From positions 88,571 through 152,570 of the forward strand of contig JAJZUQ010000002.1 in NCBI GenBank assembly GCA_021848385.1: a stretch of 64,000 nucleotides of DNA, in the 5' to 3' direction. This document shows, one piece after another, positions 1 through 9,951 of this stretch; the stretch's first letter is position 1; each line of letters opens with the position of its first letter. Source of the stretch: Deltaproteobacteria bacterium (GTDB taxonomy: Bacteria; Desulfobacterota; Desulfuromonadia; Geobacterales; Geobacteraceae). The translations under genes were made by a program, and so were the position numbers. The notes beneath the pieces are model-generated. The model was given only the letters and a program-made list of their open reading frames with translations. It had not been told where the DNA came from and searched no databases.

Positions 1-194
1 TCCTCCTGATCGACGCGGAGCTCTGTTCAATGATCATTCGTCGCACCCCGGCCGGCGTCATCAAGGAGTATGCCTTGAGTAAAGGGATGCGGACACTGCG
101 GGACGACGGCCTGGCGAAAGCGGCAGCCGGGATCACCACCATCGAGGAGGTCCTGCGGGTAACCCAGGAGGACTATGCCGACCTTTCGCTATAG
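1..194 (+). CDS. gspE: Type II secretion ATPase GspE, C-terminal end (partial)
   Basis: This is the 3' end of a gene that begins before the window. The reading frame from base 3 gives about 63 residues ending at TAG 192-194. It contains the segments 'KGMRTLRDDGL' and 'TTIEEVLRVT', which are typical of the extreme C-terminus of GspE/PilB-type secretion ATPases. GspE is the cytoplasmic hexameric ATPase that powers pseudopilus assembly. The end overlaps the gspF start by 20 bases, and the whole gsp series follows, which supports the assignment. The catalytic Walker motifs lie outside the window, so GspE rather than a paralogue is inferred from context. Confidence 0.85.
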   Translation, partial: LLIDAELCSMIIRRTPAGVIKEYALSKGMRTLRDDGLAKAAAGITTIEEVLRVTQEDYADLSL

Positions 195-1386
195 TGCATT
201 CAAGGCCTCCGGCTCTGTCGCAACCGGCACCATTGACGCCGACAACCTCCACGATGCCCAACTGCGGCTGAAAAACCAGGGGCTCTACCCGAAAGAACTC
301 GTCCCCGATACGGAACAGGCCGGGGGCACGGCACGGTGGAGCCTGAAACGGCGGGTGAATCTTTCAGAACTCGCCCTCATGACCCGCCGGCTTGCAACCC
401 TCCTCGGCGCGTCGGTGCCGGTGTACGAGTCGGTCACTACCCTCTACGAGCAGGAACGGCCGGGAGAGCTCAAAAACATCCTCAACCGGATCAGGGACCG
501 GCTGGCGGAGGGAGCGCCCCTGGCAAAGGCCTTTGCCGGCGAGCCCCATGTCTTCGGTGAAAGCTACATCAGCATGGTGGCGGCAGGCGAAGCGAGCGGA
601 GCGCTGGAGACCGTCCTGGATAAACTAGCGGACTTTCTGGAAGACCAGGAAGCTGTCCGAAGTAAGGTGGCGACCTCCCTCGCCTACCCGGTGCTGATGC
701 TCGTGGTAGGCAGCGGAGTAATGCTGTTCCTGCTTTCCTTCGTTGTGCCGAAGATCATCACCATTTTCCAGGAGAGCAAGGCGACCCTCCCCTTCATCAC
801 CATCGTTCTCATCAAGGTGAGCACATTCCTCCAGAAGGGATGGTGGCTCGTGGTGCTCCTCGGCTGCGGAGCGCTCCTCGGTTATGACCGGCTGAAGAGG
901 AAGGAAAGCGTGCGACAATGGCAGGACCGCTGGCTGATCCGTCTCCCCATCGTCGGAGGGATCACCAGGCAGCTGATTCTCTCCCGCTTTGCCAAAGTGC
1001 TCGGTCTCCTTCTCGCTAGCGGTGTGCCGGTCACCCGCTCCATGGAGATAACCGGCGAGGTGGTGGTTAACCGTGTATACCGGAACTGCCTGGCCCAGAT
1101 ACGGGAAGAGCTGATCCAGGGGGGAACCTTGGCGGCCAGCCTTGGAAAGAACCCCCTCTTCCCCCCGCTCCTTGTCCACATGGTGGCGGTAGGGGAAAAA
1201 GGCGGGGAACTTGAGCAGATGCTTGCCAAAGCTGGGGCAGCATTCCAGAAGGAATTCGATACCGCAATCACTCGTTCAATGGCCCTTCTGGAGCCGCTTC
1301 TGGTGCTGGGAATGGGAGTCTGCGTCGGTTTTGTCGTCATTGCCGTACTGCTCCCCATTTTCCAGCTCAACGAGTTGGTCAAATAG
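175..1386 (+). CDS. gspF: Type II secretion inner-membrane platform protein GspF
   Basis: At 403 aa this is the usual length for GspF, the polytopic inner-membrane platform protein that links the GspE ATPase to pseudopilin assembly. Two repeated T2SSF domains are visible, at about residues 65-190 and 265-390; each has the pattern of a helical bundle followed by a hydrophobic segment. Membrane segments lie near 165-195, 215-235 and 370-395. The start overlaps the end of gspE, which suggests translational coupling. A gap of about 75 bases separates it from gspG. The identification is secure from the domains and from the gsp order. Confidence 0.95.
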   Translation: MPTFRYSAFKASGSVATGTIDADNLHDAQLRLKNQGLYPKELVPDTEQAGGTARWSLKRRVNLSELALMTRRLATLLGASVPVYESVTTLYEQERPGELKNILNRIRDRLAEGAPLAKAFAGEPHVFGESYISMVAAGEASGALETVLDKLADFLEDQEAVRSKVATSLAYPVLMLVVGSGVMLFLLSFVVPKIITIFQESKATLPFITIVLIKVSTFLQKGWWLVVLLGCGALLGYDRLKRKESVRQWQDRWLIRLPIVGGITRQLILSRFAKVLGLLLASGVPVTRSMEITGEVVVNRVYRNCLAQIREELIQGGTLAASLGKNPLFPPLLVHMVAVGEKGGELEQMLAKAGAAFQKEFDTAITRSMALLEPLLVLGMGVCVGFVVIAVLLPIFQLNELVK

Positions 1387-1461
1387 ATAGACAAAATCAA
1401 GTTACAGCCGTGTCTTAAAGAATTCAATCTTTGTCAACATTGACGTTCAGGAGGTCTTTTC

Positions 1462-1905
1462 ATGAACAATGCATTACGCGACAGCCGCGGCTTCACCCTT
1501 ATCGAAATCATGGTGGTCATCGTCATTCTTGCCCTGCTGGCAGCGCTGGTCGCCCCCAAGATCATGGGGCGAAGCGATGACGCCAAGATAACGGTAGCCA
1601 AGAACCAGATCAGGGACATTGAAAGCGCCCTCAAGCTCTACAAACTTGACAACGGCGTCTATCCTTCCACCGAACAGGGCTTGGCGGCCCTCATCACCAA
1701 GCCGACCGTGGGGGTTATCCCGAAGAACTACAAGGCCGAGGGTTACCTGGAGAGCAAGCAGGTCCCCCAGGACCCGTGGAAGACCGACTACATCTACCTT
1801 TCCCCCGGCGAGCACGGTGACTATGACCTCTGTTCCCTCGGCGCCGACAGCGTCAAGGGGGGAGAAGGGAAGAATGCGGACATATGCAACTATGACATGA
1901 AGTAG
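1462..1905 (+). CDS. gspG: Major type II pseudopilin GspG
   Basis: At 147 aa this is the standard size for the major pseudopilin, which polymerises into the periplasmic piston of the type II secretion system. The N-terminus carries a prepilin peptidase site, Gly followed by 'FTLIEIMVVIVI', with the conserved Glu at +5 and a hydrophobic helix. The motif 'YKLDNGVYPSTEQGL' is characteristic of GspG, and the C-terminal acidic loop fits its calcium-binding site. An AGGAGG-type ribosome binding site precedes the ATG. A 160-base gap with a palindromic repeat separates it from gspH. Confidence 0.96.
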   Translation: MNNALRDSRGFTLIEIMVVIVILALLAALVAPKIMGRSDDAKITVAKNQIRDIESALKLYKLDNGVYPSTEQGLAALITKPTVGVIPKNYKAEGYLESKQVPQDPWKTDYIYLSPGEHGDYDLCSLGADSVKGGEGKNADICNYDMK

Positions 1906-1967
1906 AAACTGGGGGGACGGCGGATGCCTTCACTATTGTTCCGGCGATTAACCATTGAAACCCTGTC

Positions 1968-2021
1968 TGTAGGGGCGGGGTGCCCCCGCCCCGGATTGGG
2001 CGAGGCAAGCCTAGCCCCTAC
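1968..2021. repeat. Palindromic TGTAGGGGCG-type repeat
   Basis: This GC-rich element starts TGTAGGGGCG and ends with a complementary CCCCTAC. It contains an inner hairpin formed by GGGGCGGGG and CCCCGCCCC. It sits in the gap between gspG and gspH. Related short palindromes that begin or end with the same TGTAGGGGCG / CCCCTACA edges occur at 35302-35333 and 48558-48586. It is probably a REP-like dispersed element. A hairpin here could also separate the high expression expected of gspG from the downstream minor pseudopilin genes. Confidence 0.6.
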
Positions 2022-2066
2022 CGTTCATATGTTTAATCACCGGATCAATAAGTTTTTCGGGTTGCT

Positions 2067-2624
2067 GTGACGATACCTCAAAACTCAAAACTCTTCAGGC
2101 CCGCAGTTTGGGTCAAAATTCAAAACTGCCTTTCCGGCGGATTTACCCTCATCGAGATGGTGGTGGTGCTGGCCATTCTTGCGATGGTGGCGCTCCTGGT
2201 CTTCCCCCGTCTCCCGTCCACCGGCGCCACCGACCTGCGCAACTCGGCCCGCAACCTGGCGGCAATGATCCGGTACGTGGAAGACAAGGCAGTCACCACA
2301 AAAAGCGCCTACCGTCTCAGGGTCAACCTGTCCGACACCAGGCTGACGGTAGTTAAAATAGTGGATGGCGAAGAGGGGATCGACTCCGACCCCTTTTTCA
2401 GCCGGCAGATACTGTCAGACGGAATCAATGTCGAAGATGTGACCGTCCCCCGCCTCGGCAAAGTCGCCACCGGCGAGGTCTCCATCAACTTCGGGCCGGG
2501 AGGGCTGGAAGATTTCGCCGTCATCCACCTGAAGGGAAATCATGACAGCCACTTCACGGTGACCGCCTACCCCCAGAACGGCAAGGTCAAGGTCGAGGAA
2601 GGATACCAGGAGGTAGGGCAATGA
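2067..2624 (+). CDS. gspH: Minor pseudopilin GspH
   Basis: This minor pseudopilin of the type II secretion tip is 185 aa from a GTG start. The prepilin peptidase site is Gly followed by 'FTLIEMVVVLAILAMVAL' with Glu at +5. The leader before the cleavage site is unusually long, about 28 residues, because the only clear upstream start is GTG 2067. A later non-ATG start cannot be excluded. The body shows the GspH pattern of an N-terminal helix plus beta-rich C-terminus. The 3' end overlaps gspI by four bases (ATGA), which indicates coupling. The position between gspG and gspI supports the name. Confidence 0.88.
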   Translation: MTIPQNSKLFRPAVWVKIQNCLSGGFTLIEMVVVLAILAMVALLVFPRLPSTGATDLRNSARNLAAMIRYVEDKAVTTKSAYRLRVNLSDTRLTVVKIVDGEEGIDSDPFFSRQILSDGINVEDVTVPRLGKVATGEVSINFGPGGLEDFAVIHLKGNHDSHFTVTAYPQNGKVKVEEGYQEVGQ

Positions 2625-2962
2625 AAGGGTTTACCCTGCTGGAAGTGATGGTTGCCCTGGCCATTCTTGCCGGTGTGATACTGACGGTCATCACCTCCTA
2701 CAACTATCACCTGGGAATTGTCATACGGGACAAGGAGGAGACCGAGGCCATGCTGCTGGCCCGTGCCAAACTGGACGAGCCCAACTTTTTGCAACAGGGG
2801 CTGACATCAGGGAACTTCGCCCCCCTGCACCCTGACATAACATGGAAAGTGGAGAGGGCCGCCGCCGAGATACCGGGAGTTGACCGGCTCAGCTTCACGG
2901 TTGCCTGGGATGGTGAGCGGCACAAGCTGACCCTGGCGAAATACCAGGAACGGGCTCTCTGA
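2621..2962 (+). CDS. gspI: Minor pseudopilin GspI
   Basis: This is a 113-aa minor pseudopilin with a very short leader, 'MKG', before 'FTLLEVMVALAILAGVIL', so the peptidase cuts almost at the start. GspI forms the pseudopilus tip complex with GspJ and GspK. Its start overlaps the gspH stop (ATGA), and gspJ begins about 20 bases downstream. The small size, short leader and position between gspH and gspJ are all typical for the family. Confidence 0.92.
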   Translation: MKGFTLLEVMVALAILAGVILTVITSYNYHLGIVIRDKEETEAMLLARAKLDEPNFLQQGLTSGNFAPLHPDITWKVERAAAEIPGVDRLSFTVAWDGERHKLTLAKYQERAL

Positions 2963-2981
2963 CCGTGAGGAGCCCGGAGCC

Positions 2982-3650
2982 ATGAAAAATTCGATAACCA
3001 GGACGGCCTGCCTCACGAAACCGCAGAGACGGAACGGCGGATTCACCCTGCTGGAACTGCTGGTAGCACTGGCACTTCTTACCATTTTGTTCGCCGCCCT
3101 CTACGGCACCTTCTTTTCCCTCACCCGCGGCCGGGACGTAGCTGCAGCCGGGATGGAAACCCGTCGCGAGCTACGTACCACGCTGGATCAGATTCGACGG
3201 GAGTTGTCGGGTGCGTTCATCCGCGGGCCGGCACCGCTGGGGGTAAAACCGCTGGTCCCGTTCGTGGTGGAAGACCGTGACTCCTTCGGCAAGCCGGCTT
3301 CGACCCTGACCTTCACCACCTTTGCTCCACCCCGCAGCGACAGCGCTCCCACATCGGACCAGGTAACGGTGCGCTACCGGATAGTGGAGAATGGAAACCG
3401 GCTGAACTTGACCCGAGAGGCCCAGGACCGCTACCTGGCAGGCACCCCCGTCTCCTACCCGCAGATGGAGCATGTGGAGGGTTTTCTGGTGGAGTGCTAT
3501 GACGGCAGCAAATGGGTCAGGAGCTGGGATACCGCGCCAGGCGTCAATTTAGGACTGCCGAAGGCGGTCCGGGTAACCATCAGGCTCAAGGAAGGGGATG
3601 GCACCACCGAGTTCTCTACCATCGCCACGCCGCGGGTGACCGGTAGTTGA
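2982..3650 (+). CDS. gspJ: Minor pseudopilin GspJ
   Basis: This 222-aa protein is the largest GspI/J-type minor pseudopilin here. The leader runs to a Gly-Gly followed by 'FTLLELLVALALLTILF', with the required Glu at +5. The body is beta-rich, as in GspJ, which joins GspI and GspK at the pseudopilus tip. A GAGG-like ribosome binding site precedes the ATG. The stop overlaps the TTG start of gspK in the sequence TTGA, which indicates translational coupling. Confidence 0.93.
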   Translation: MKNSITRTACLTKPQRRNGGFTLLELLVALALLTILFAALYGTFFSLTRGRDVAAAGMETRRELRTTLDQIRRELSGAFIRGPAPLGVKPLVPFVVEDRDSFGKPASTLTFTTFAPPRSDSAPTSDQVTVRYRIVENGNRLNLTREAQDRYLAGTPVSYPQMEHVEGFLVECYDGSKWVRSWDTAPGVNLGLPKAVRVTIRLKEGDGTTEFSTIATPRVTGS

Positions 3651-4573
3651 GGAACGAGAAGGGGTTCGCCCTGATCATAACCCTCGTGGTGAGCGCTCTG
3701 CTGGTGGCGCTGGTCGCCGAGTTCGTCAACGAAGTCTACGTGGATACCAGCTCCCGGCAGAACTTCGTCGACGCACAGCAGGCGAGTCTTCTTGCCGAAT
3801 CCGGCATCGCCGGCGGAATCAAGCTGCTCCAGTTCACCATGGCAAGCCAGGGATTCACCTCCCTCCTGGACCCGTGGGCCAAGCCGCTGAAGCTCGACGA
3901 CGAGCAGGGATCCATAGAGGTAACCATCGAGGACGAGGCCGCCAAGATCAACCTCAACTCCATAGCCGGTTCGAACGGGAATTTCATCGATGCCTATTAT
4001 CCCATAGCAACCCGTTTCCTGAAGAAGGCCGGTCTCTCCCCTGACCTGTGCGACGGCATCGCCGACTGGGTGGACACCAACGATGAACCCAAGCCGGCCG
4101 GGGCGGAAACAACCTACTACCGTTCATTGCAACCACCCTACAGTGCAAAGAACGGCTGGTTCGACACTGTGGATGAACTGCGACTCGTCAAAGGGTTCGA
4201 TGCAAAGACGATGGAGCGACTGCGCCCCTTCATTACCGTCTTTGCCGATTCCCTTCCGGGTTCACCGGCACCGATCAACATCAACACTGCCCCCCCGGAG
4301 ATACTGGCAGCCCTGGATGAAGGGCTGAGCGACGACCTGGTGGCACGGATCGTGGACTACCGGAAAACCACGCCATTCAAATCACCGGCGGATATCCTCA
4401 AGGTTGCCGGTCTGGACAAAATCGGGATAGCCCTGCAGACCAGGATCCAGACCAGAAGCACCGTCTACCGCCTGGTCTCACGCGGGCAGGTGCATGAAAC
4501 GGCGAGGATAATAGAAGCCGTGGTGAGAATCAATGGCAACCAGGCAACAATGCTCTACTGGAGAGAATACTGA
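3647..4573 (+). CDS. gspK: Pseudopilus tip protein GspK
   Basis: This 308-aa protein starts at TTG 3647, which overlaps the gspJ stop. The leader 'MRNEKG' is followed by 'FALIITLVVSALLVALV'. The +5 Glu of other pseudopilins is absent, which is the family's known peculiarity because GspK caps the tip. The C-terminal half has helix-hairpin-helix-like repeats such as 'ININTAPPEILAAL', which are typical of GspK and define its substrate-contacting domain. The gene ends in a TGATG overlap with gspL. Confidence 0.94.
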   Translation: MRNEKGFALIITLVVSALLVALVAEFVNEVYVDTSSRQNFVDAQQASLLAESGIAGGIKLLQFTMASQGFTSLLDPWAKPLKLDDEQGSIEVTIEDEAAKINLNSIAGSNGNFIDAYYPIATRFLKKAGLSPDLCDGIADWVDTNDEPKPAGAETTYYRSLQPPYSAKNGWFDTVDELRLVKGFDAKTMERLRPFITVFADSLPGSPAPININTAPPEILAALDEGLSDDLVARIVDYRKTTPFKSPADILKVAGLDKIGIALQTRIQTRSTVYRLVSRGQVHETARIIEAVVRINGNQATMLYWREY

Positions 4574-5898
4574 TGACGTACCTTATCGTACAGTTGACGA
4601 ATAGCGAGGTGCTCTGGGGGCGTTATCAGCGCCGTCGCGGGGAGCTTGCATTCCTGGGGGGTGGCCGCCACCCGCTCGCCGGCGAGCCGACCTTTGCCGA
4701 CCTTCTGAAGGAGCTGTCAGTCAGCCGCCGGGAAGAGGAAAAGGTGGTGCTGACCCTTCCCTCTTCCAGCCTCTTTCTGCGGGAGATTGATCTCCCTCTC
4801 ACCGCCCGGCGCAAGGCGCGCCAGGTACTCCCCCTGGAGCTCAAGGGTGAAACGGCCATCGACACCGACGAACTGGTGTTCGACGCCATCCCGCTTGCCG
4901 ACGGCAAGGCCCTGGCGGTATGGACCCGGCGCGCTGGGGCGGCCGATCTGATACGGACCATGACCGGAGCCGGCCTCGAACCGGAAACGGTAAGCGCCGC
5001 TCCCCTCCACTGGGCCGAACTGCTTTCGCCGTCGGACACGACAGAACCGGTTGCCATTACCGACGGTGAGGCACTGGCCGTAACCCAGAACGGCCGGCTC
5101 CTGTTCTGCCGTCCCCTTGCCGATGTCGATCCTGTCGCAGAAGTGGCACGAACCCTGGCCGCCCTTGAACTCGGCAAAAACATAGTGATCCGGAAGGTAC
5201 TCCTCCACGGTGAACTGGCCCATGCGACTGTCCCCCCAACCAGCCCCGGCCTGACATTTCAGCTTCTTCCCCTGGCCGGCTCGGCGGCCCGTGCATTTGC
5301 CGGCGATGCAGAGGCGGCCCGGGACCTTGCCTCCACCTATGCCGTTGCGGCTGCCTGTGGCTCCGGAGCGGTGGTGAACTTCAGAAACGGTGGTCTGGCT
5401 TACACCGCCGGCGACGCGTCTGCACGCCGCAAGTTAATGCTGACCCTGGTCCTTGCGGCAATCCTTATCGTCGCACTCGCCGCCGAGACAACTGTCCGCT
5501 ATTACCTTGTGCGGCGGGACCTGAACTCCCTCGACAGCTCAATTCTCACCATCTACCGGCAGGTGTTTCCAAGCCGGAAAAAACCGGTGGATGCCGTCGG
5601 TGAACTGAAGGGTGAAATAAGGCGCCTCTCTGGCAGCGCGGCGACCGGCAGTACCTTGGCCGCGCTAACTAAAGCGGCGGAGCTCAAGGGTGATGACATC
5701 ACCGATATCTATGAAGCGGAATTCGACCATGGGCAGCTCCGGCTCAAGGGAGATGCCCGTTCCATTCAAGGGGTGAATGATTTCAAGTCCCGCGCGGCTG
5801 CCTCCTTCAGCAATAGTGAAGTAAGCGAAATTAAATCAAAACCTGATGGCACTGTCAGCTTCCAGTTCAGCGGTACGTTCACGGAGGAGAAAAAATGA
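4573..5898 (+). CDS. gspL: Type II secretion assembly protein GspL
   Basis: This is a 441-aa bitopic inner-membrane protein. The N-terminal ~270 residues form the cytoplasmic actin-like domain that binds GspE. A single membrane helix follows near 'LMLTLVLAAILIVALAA' (about 290-308), then a periplasmic ferredoxin-like domain of about 130 residues that pairs with GspM. The start ATG overlaps the gspK stop, and the end overlaps gspM by four bases. Sequence conservation in GspL is low, so the call rests on the domain plan plus the operon position. Confidence 0.88.
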   Translation: MTYLIVQLTNSEVLWGRYQRRRGELAFLGGGRHPLAGEPTFADLLKELSVSRREEEKVVLTLPSSSLFLREIDLPLTARRKARQVLPLELKGETAIDTDELVFDAIPLADGKALAVWTRRAGAADLIRTMTGAGLEPETVSAAPLHWAELLSPSDTTEPVAITDGEALAVTQNGRLLFCRPLADVDPVAEVARTLAALELGKNIVIRKVLLHGELAHATVPPTSPGLTFQLLPLAGSAARAFAGDAEAARDLASTYAVAAACGSGAVVNFRNGGLAYTAGDASARRKLMLTLVLAAILIVALAAETTVRYYLVRRDLNSLDSSILTIYRQVFPSRKKPVDAVGELKGEIRRLSGSAATGSTLAALTKAAELKGDDITDIYEAEFDHGQLRLKGDARSIQGVNDFKSRAAASFSNSEVSEIKSKPDGTVSFQFSGTFTEEKK

Positions 5899-6443
5899 CC
5901 TACCTGCGCCTCCTGGCAGAACGATTTCGCAATCTTGACAGCACTACCCGCCTCCGTTGGGGAATAGGTATCGCCATAATCCTCGCTCTGGCGCTGCTCT
6001 TCTCTGCCGCAAATGCCAGGATCGCCCATCTCGCCAAACTGCGCACCGCAAGGGAAGGGGATGTGGCTGAAATGCTCGTCCTCAGCCAGCGTTACCAGGT
6101 TGCCAACGCCGGTGCCGAGAAACTGGCGAACCGCCTCTCCGCCACCCGTCCCGACGACTCACCGGCCAAGCTCATAGAAGAGATCGGGATCAAGGGGAAA
6201 AACAGCCAGATCAAGCCGGTCAAGGGAGACGAGCAGCCCGGTTACGTCGAGGACGCCGCTGAAGTAAAAATCGACGGGCTCACCGCCAACGAAACCGTCA
6301 ATCTCCTTTACCGTCTGGAAAAGGGGAGCAGGCCGGTCATCATCAAGAAAGCGTTCCTCAAGACCCGCTTCGACGACCCGTCCCGCCTCGACCTCACCCT
6401 CACCATCGCCCTCCTCAAGGCAGCGCCGACGGGACAGCAATGA
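5895..6443 (+). CDS. gspM: Type II secretion protein GspM
   Basis: This 182-aa protein has one N-terminal membrane helix, 'GIGIAIILALALLFSAA' (about 21-38), and a periplasmic ferredoxin-like domain. That is the GspM plan; GspM pairs with GspL to hold the ATPase at the inner membrane. It overlaps gspL at the start and gspN at the end by four bases each (ATGA). Identification depends largely on position and topology because GspM sequences diverge strongly. Confidence 0.82.
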   Translation: MTYLRLLAERFRNLDSTTRLRWGIGIAIILALALLFSAANARIAHLAKLRTAREGDVAEMLVLSQRYQVANAGAEKLANRLSATRPDDSPAKLIEEIGIKGKNSQIKPVKGDEQPGYVEDAAEVKIDGLTANETVNLLYRLEKGSRPVIIKKAFLKTRFDDPSRLDLTLTIALLKAAPTGQQ

Positions 6444-7276
6444 AACCGCGTCGAGTGCTCTACCTGACCGTCGGCATCCCGGCAGCACTCTTTCTTGTTC
6501 TCATTCTGACCGTCCTTTTCATCCCTTCCCGTGAATTGCAGGGGGTTATTGTTCGCGGACTTGCAAACGAAGGCTATACCTTTCACGCTTCAAGCTTCGG
6601 CAAGGCATTCCCCATTGGCCTCACCGCCCGGAACATGGAGATCGGCGATGATCGTGGACCGCTTTTTCGCGCCGATACAGCAACGGTCCGGCTGCAACTT
6701 CTGCCACTCTTTTTGGGAGACGTAAAGGTTACCGTCCGGGCAAGGATTGGTAGCGGTAAACTCGAAGGCGTATGGTCCCGCCGCAACGGAGGGGACCTGC
6801 ATGCGAGCGGGGTCCAGTTGGAGGATATTCCCTTCTTCCCCACCGTCGCCGGTGCTTCCGCCAAGGGGATCCTGCAGGTTGAAGCACGTTTGCAGGGACG
6901 CCAGACTGCAACCCGCGGCGAGATAAAGCTGGACGTCAAGGGGGCGGAACTTGCCGGCATCAAGATCGGGGGAACCCCCCTGCCGGACTCCAGTTACCGT
7001 CAAATTCAGGGGATGCTGAAGATTGCCGGCGGCAAGGCAACCCTGGAAAGTTTCTCCCTTGAGGGGGATGGACTTTATGTGCGCCTCAGGGGTGACCTCC
7101 CCATAACCACACCCCTCGCCAACGCCCCCCTCAACCTCACCCTGGAATTGATGCCGAAACCCGAGTTTCTGGAGCGGCAAAAATTCGTCTTTCTCCTCCT
7201 GTCAAAGCACCTGACATCTCCAGGTCATTACGAAATCCCGATCAAAGGGATGCTCTCCCGTCCCGCCCTGCCCTGA
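6440..7276 (+). CDS. gspN: Type II secretion protein GspN
   Basis: This 278-aa protein has an N-terminal membrane helix, 'IPAALFLVLILTVLFIP', followed by a beta-rich periplasmic domain with AsmA-like character ('ARNMEIGDDRGPLFRADT'), as in the GspN family of delta-proteobacterial and some gamma-proteobacterial type II systems. GspN is a non-universal, poorly understood component. It is the last gene of the operon and converges on the chemoreceptor gene on the other strand, with 41 bases between them. No strong terminator is visible in that gap. Confidence 0.82.
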   Translation: MKPRRVLYLTVGIPAALFLVLILTVLFIPSRELQGVIVRGLANEGYTFHASSFGKAFPIGLTARNMEIGDDRGPLFRADTATVRLQLLPLFLGDVKVTVRARIGSGKLEGVWSRRNGGDLHASGVQLEDIPFFPTVAGASAKGILQVEARLQGRQTATRGEIKLDVKGAELAGIKIGGTPLPDSSYRQIQGMLKIAGGKATLESFSLEGDGLYVRLRGDLPITTPLANAPLNLTLELMPKPEFLERQKFVFLLLSKHLTSPGHYEIPIKGMLSRPALP

Positions 7277-7317
7277 AGCACGGTTAAAATAGCAGATGGA
7301 GGTGGCTGACTGAGTTG

Positions 7318-9951
7318 TCAATTCACCTTGAATGCGGCAATCAGCGACGTAAGCCCTTCTGCTTGGTGAGACAGGCTCTGGGCAGCTCTGGAGAGCTGTT
7401 CCACTGAACTGAGGTTCTCATTGGTCAGTTCGCTAATATTCTCCATGGCAGTAATCACCATCTCTCCACCCTTCTTCTGCTCGGCTGTGGCATTTGCCAC
7501 AGACTGAGTCATTGAGTTCATGCTGTTCACAGCCGTCACGATCTGACGGGCAGAGAGTGCTTGCTCCTTGGTCGCAATGCTTACCTGTGTAGTGACATGG
7601 TTCATATTCTCAACAGCCAGCCGGATCTGTCTACTCCCTTGAGCCTGCTCACGGGCCGCTCCCGTAACTTCCTGGGTGACAGTGTTCATCCGTTCCACCG
7701 CAACCCGGATCTGCTTTCCCCCCTGCGCCTGCTCATGTGCTGCATTAGCCACTTGGGCCGTGAACAGGGTCATCCGCTCTACCGACTTCAGGACCTGCCC
7801 GGAGGCGTTGGCCTGCTCATCCGTCATCAGGGATATATCGGACATGAGCCTGCTCGTTTGATCGATGCTTTTGACGATATTTGCAAGTGCGTTCCCCGCC
7901 ACGCCGGACAGCTCCATGGAGGAGCGGGCTTCCTGAGCTACCAGCTCGCCCAATTTGACCGAATTGCCCGTGTCGTTCTGCACTTCCTTAATGACCTGGC
8001 CGATCTCCTTGGTGGCGCTAACGCTCCGTTCCGCCAGTTTGCGCACTTCTTCCGCAACCACTGCGAATCCACGTCCTGCATCCCCAGCCCGTGCCGCCTC
8101 AATGGCCGCATTCAGCGCCAGGAGGTTTGTCTGGTCGGCAATTTCGTTGATCACTCTGACAATGCTTCCGATCTCTTCGGACCGTTTCCCCAGGTTAACG
8201 ATAGATGCAGCTGTCTTCTCTATGACGTTCCCTACCCGCTTCATGGACTCCAGTGCCTGCTGCACCGCCTCCTGACCCTCAGCACCTTCCTTGGTAGCAG
8301 TCTTCGCAACATCATCTGCCGCCTTGACATTCCTGGCCGATTCCCGGATTGAAATAGCCAGCTGTTCAATAATGGCTGCCGTGTCGGCAGCCACCTGCTG
8401 CAGTTCCTGGGTGTTCCCCGCTACCTGGTCAATTGAAACAGTCATCTGCTCAACAGTCGAGGATGTTTCGGAAACAGAAGACGCAAGGTCCTCCGCGTTC
8501 TGTGCCACCTTCTCAATGGAGACGGTCATCTGTTCAATACTTGCTGATGTTTCCGACACAGAGGAGGCCATTACCTCTGCCCCCTTCGCCACCTGCTCAC
8601 TTGATGCTCCCAGTTCCTGGATGGAGGAAGAAACCTCATCCGCATTGTTTGCAAGAGAGTCGGCATTTTTTGCTACGATCTGTATGGAGGCAGCCATCTG
8701 CACCATGGTCGATGAAGTCTCCTCGGAGGCAGATGCTTGACTGTGGGCTGCCTGTGTCAACTGTTCAGAGTTAGCCGAAATCTGCCCTGCTGCCGCTGCA
8801 ACCTGAACCGAAGTGCCGCTGATTCTGCTGACCATCTCCTTGAGTCCCGACACCATCTCGTTAAGGGCATTGGCTAAATCCCCTACTTCGTCCTTAGTTC
8901 GCACATCAAGTTGTCCAGTCAGATCACCGTTTGCAACAGCCTGAGCAAAGGCAACCCCTTTGAGCATCGGACGCGCGATGCTCCGTGCGATAATCACCGC
9001 TATGCCGGCAATCAGCATCATAGCAATGGAAATGACTATCAGTACGATAGACCTCAGGGTGTAGACCGGTTTATACAGCTCCGCCTCCGGTATGGTCGAT
9101 GCACAGCTCCATCCTAACCCCTTGAAGTCGCCGTACCCCTTCGACGGGGCAAACGATACCAGTTTGGAAACTCCTTCGTAGGTATAATCCCCAATCCCTT
9201 CCTCCCCCTTGACCATCTTCATGGCAATCGCGGAAAGCTGGGCATTGGAATCATTGATCAGATTTTCTTTAAGGATCTTCTCCTTTTTTGGATGAACGAT
9301 GAATTTCCCTTCCTTGTTGAGAAGGTAGGTATAGCCGGTGTTTCCCACCTTACCTTCCTCAAGGGTGAGCTTTTCGAAATCGTTCCAAGGGATACGGGAG
9401 CCAACTGCACCGATCACCTTACCGCTGTCGTCCTTAACCGGGGCGGAAAAGCCGATGGCAAGATCGTTTATGCTTGCAGAAAAATAGACGTCATGCACAT
9501 AAAGCTCCCCTGCCATAACATGTTTGAACCACTCGGAATCCGACTGGTTCTTCTTGAAACCTGGATTTTTGAAAATGGTCATGTCGTTTGCTCCGACACA
9601 GTTGCCGGAAGTATCAAAGATCAGAATCTCCTTGTACAGCTCGTATTGTTTTACCAGGCTCTCGAGCATCTTGGTCGACTGAGAAAATTTCCCCGTCTTG
9701 AAGCCGTCTCTGATGACATCTGATGCCGCCCATGCCTTGATGTCGTCATAGCGGTCACCGACAATCACATCCATTTTCCCCATCACGGTATGGGTGGTAT
9801 CGGTAAGCATATTATTCCCCAGATCCTGCATGCTTCCTTTCGCCTTTTGATAGGCTACAGTGGCGACGATTGAGAGTGGCACTATCGAAATGACGAGAAA
9901 AAAAAGGAGCAGTTTTCCTTGAAGACCTTTAAAAAAACTCCGCTGTTTCAT
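7318..9951 (-). CDS. Methyl-accepting chemotaxis protein with Cache sensor
   Basis: This chemoreceptor is 877 aa from the ATG at 9951, which has a good AGGGGG ribosome binding site; the longer ORF start is less likely. It has a first membrane helix near residues 10-30, an extracytoplasmic dCache-like ligand-binding region of about 260 residues, a second helix ('[20 protein letters not shown]'), a HAMP domain and a very long signalling coiled coil. The hairpin tip is the conserved '[20 protein letters not shown]'. Heptad-phased repeats such as '[16 protein letters not shown]' recur on both arms. No C-terminal CheR/CheB-binding pentapeptide is present. The ligand cannot be deduced. Confidence 0.95.
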   Translation of the reverse strand: MKQRSFFKGLQGKLLLFFLVISIVPLSIVATVAYQKAKGSMQDLGNNMLTDTTHTVMGKMDVIVGDRYDDIKAWAASDVIRDGFKTGKFSQSTKMLESLVKQYELYKEILIFDTSGNCVGANDMTIFKNPGFKKNQSDSEWFKHVMAGELYVHDVYFSASINDLAIGFSAPVKDDSGKVIGAVGSRIPWNDFEKLTLEEGKVGNTGYTYLLNKEGKFIVHPKKEKILKENLINDSNAQLSAIAMKMVKGEEGIGDYTYEGVSKLVSFAPSKGYGDFKGLGWSCASTIPEAELYKPVYTLRSIVLIVISIAMMLIAGIAVIIARSIARPMLKGVAFAQAVANGDLTGQLDVRTKDEVGDLANALNEMVSGLKEMVSRISGTSVQVAAAAGQISANSEQLTQAAHSQASASEETSSTMVQMAASIQIVAKNADSLANNADEVSSSIQELGASSEQVAKGAEVMASSVSETSASIEQMTVSIEKVAQNAEDLASSVSETSSTVEQMTVSIDQVAGNTQELQQVAADTAAIIEQLAISIRESARNVKAADDVAKTATKEGAEGQEAVQQALESMKRVGNVIEKTAASIVNLGKRSEEIGSIVRVINEIADQTNLLALNAAIEAARAGDAGRGFAVVAEEVRKLAERSVSATKEIGQVIKEVQNDTGNSVKLGELVAQEARSSMELSGVAGNALANIVKSIDQTSRLMSDISLMTDEQANASGQVLKSVERMTLFTAQVANAAHEQAQGGKQIRVAVERMNTVTQEVTGAAREQAQGSRQIRLAVENMNHVTTQVSIATKEQALSARQIVTAVNSMNSMTQSVANATAEQKKGGEMVITAMENISELTNENLSSVEQLSRAAQSLSHQAEGLTSLIAAFKVN

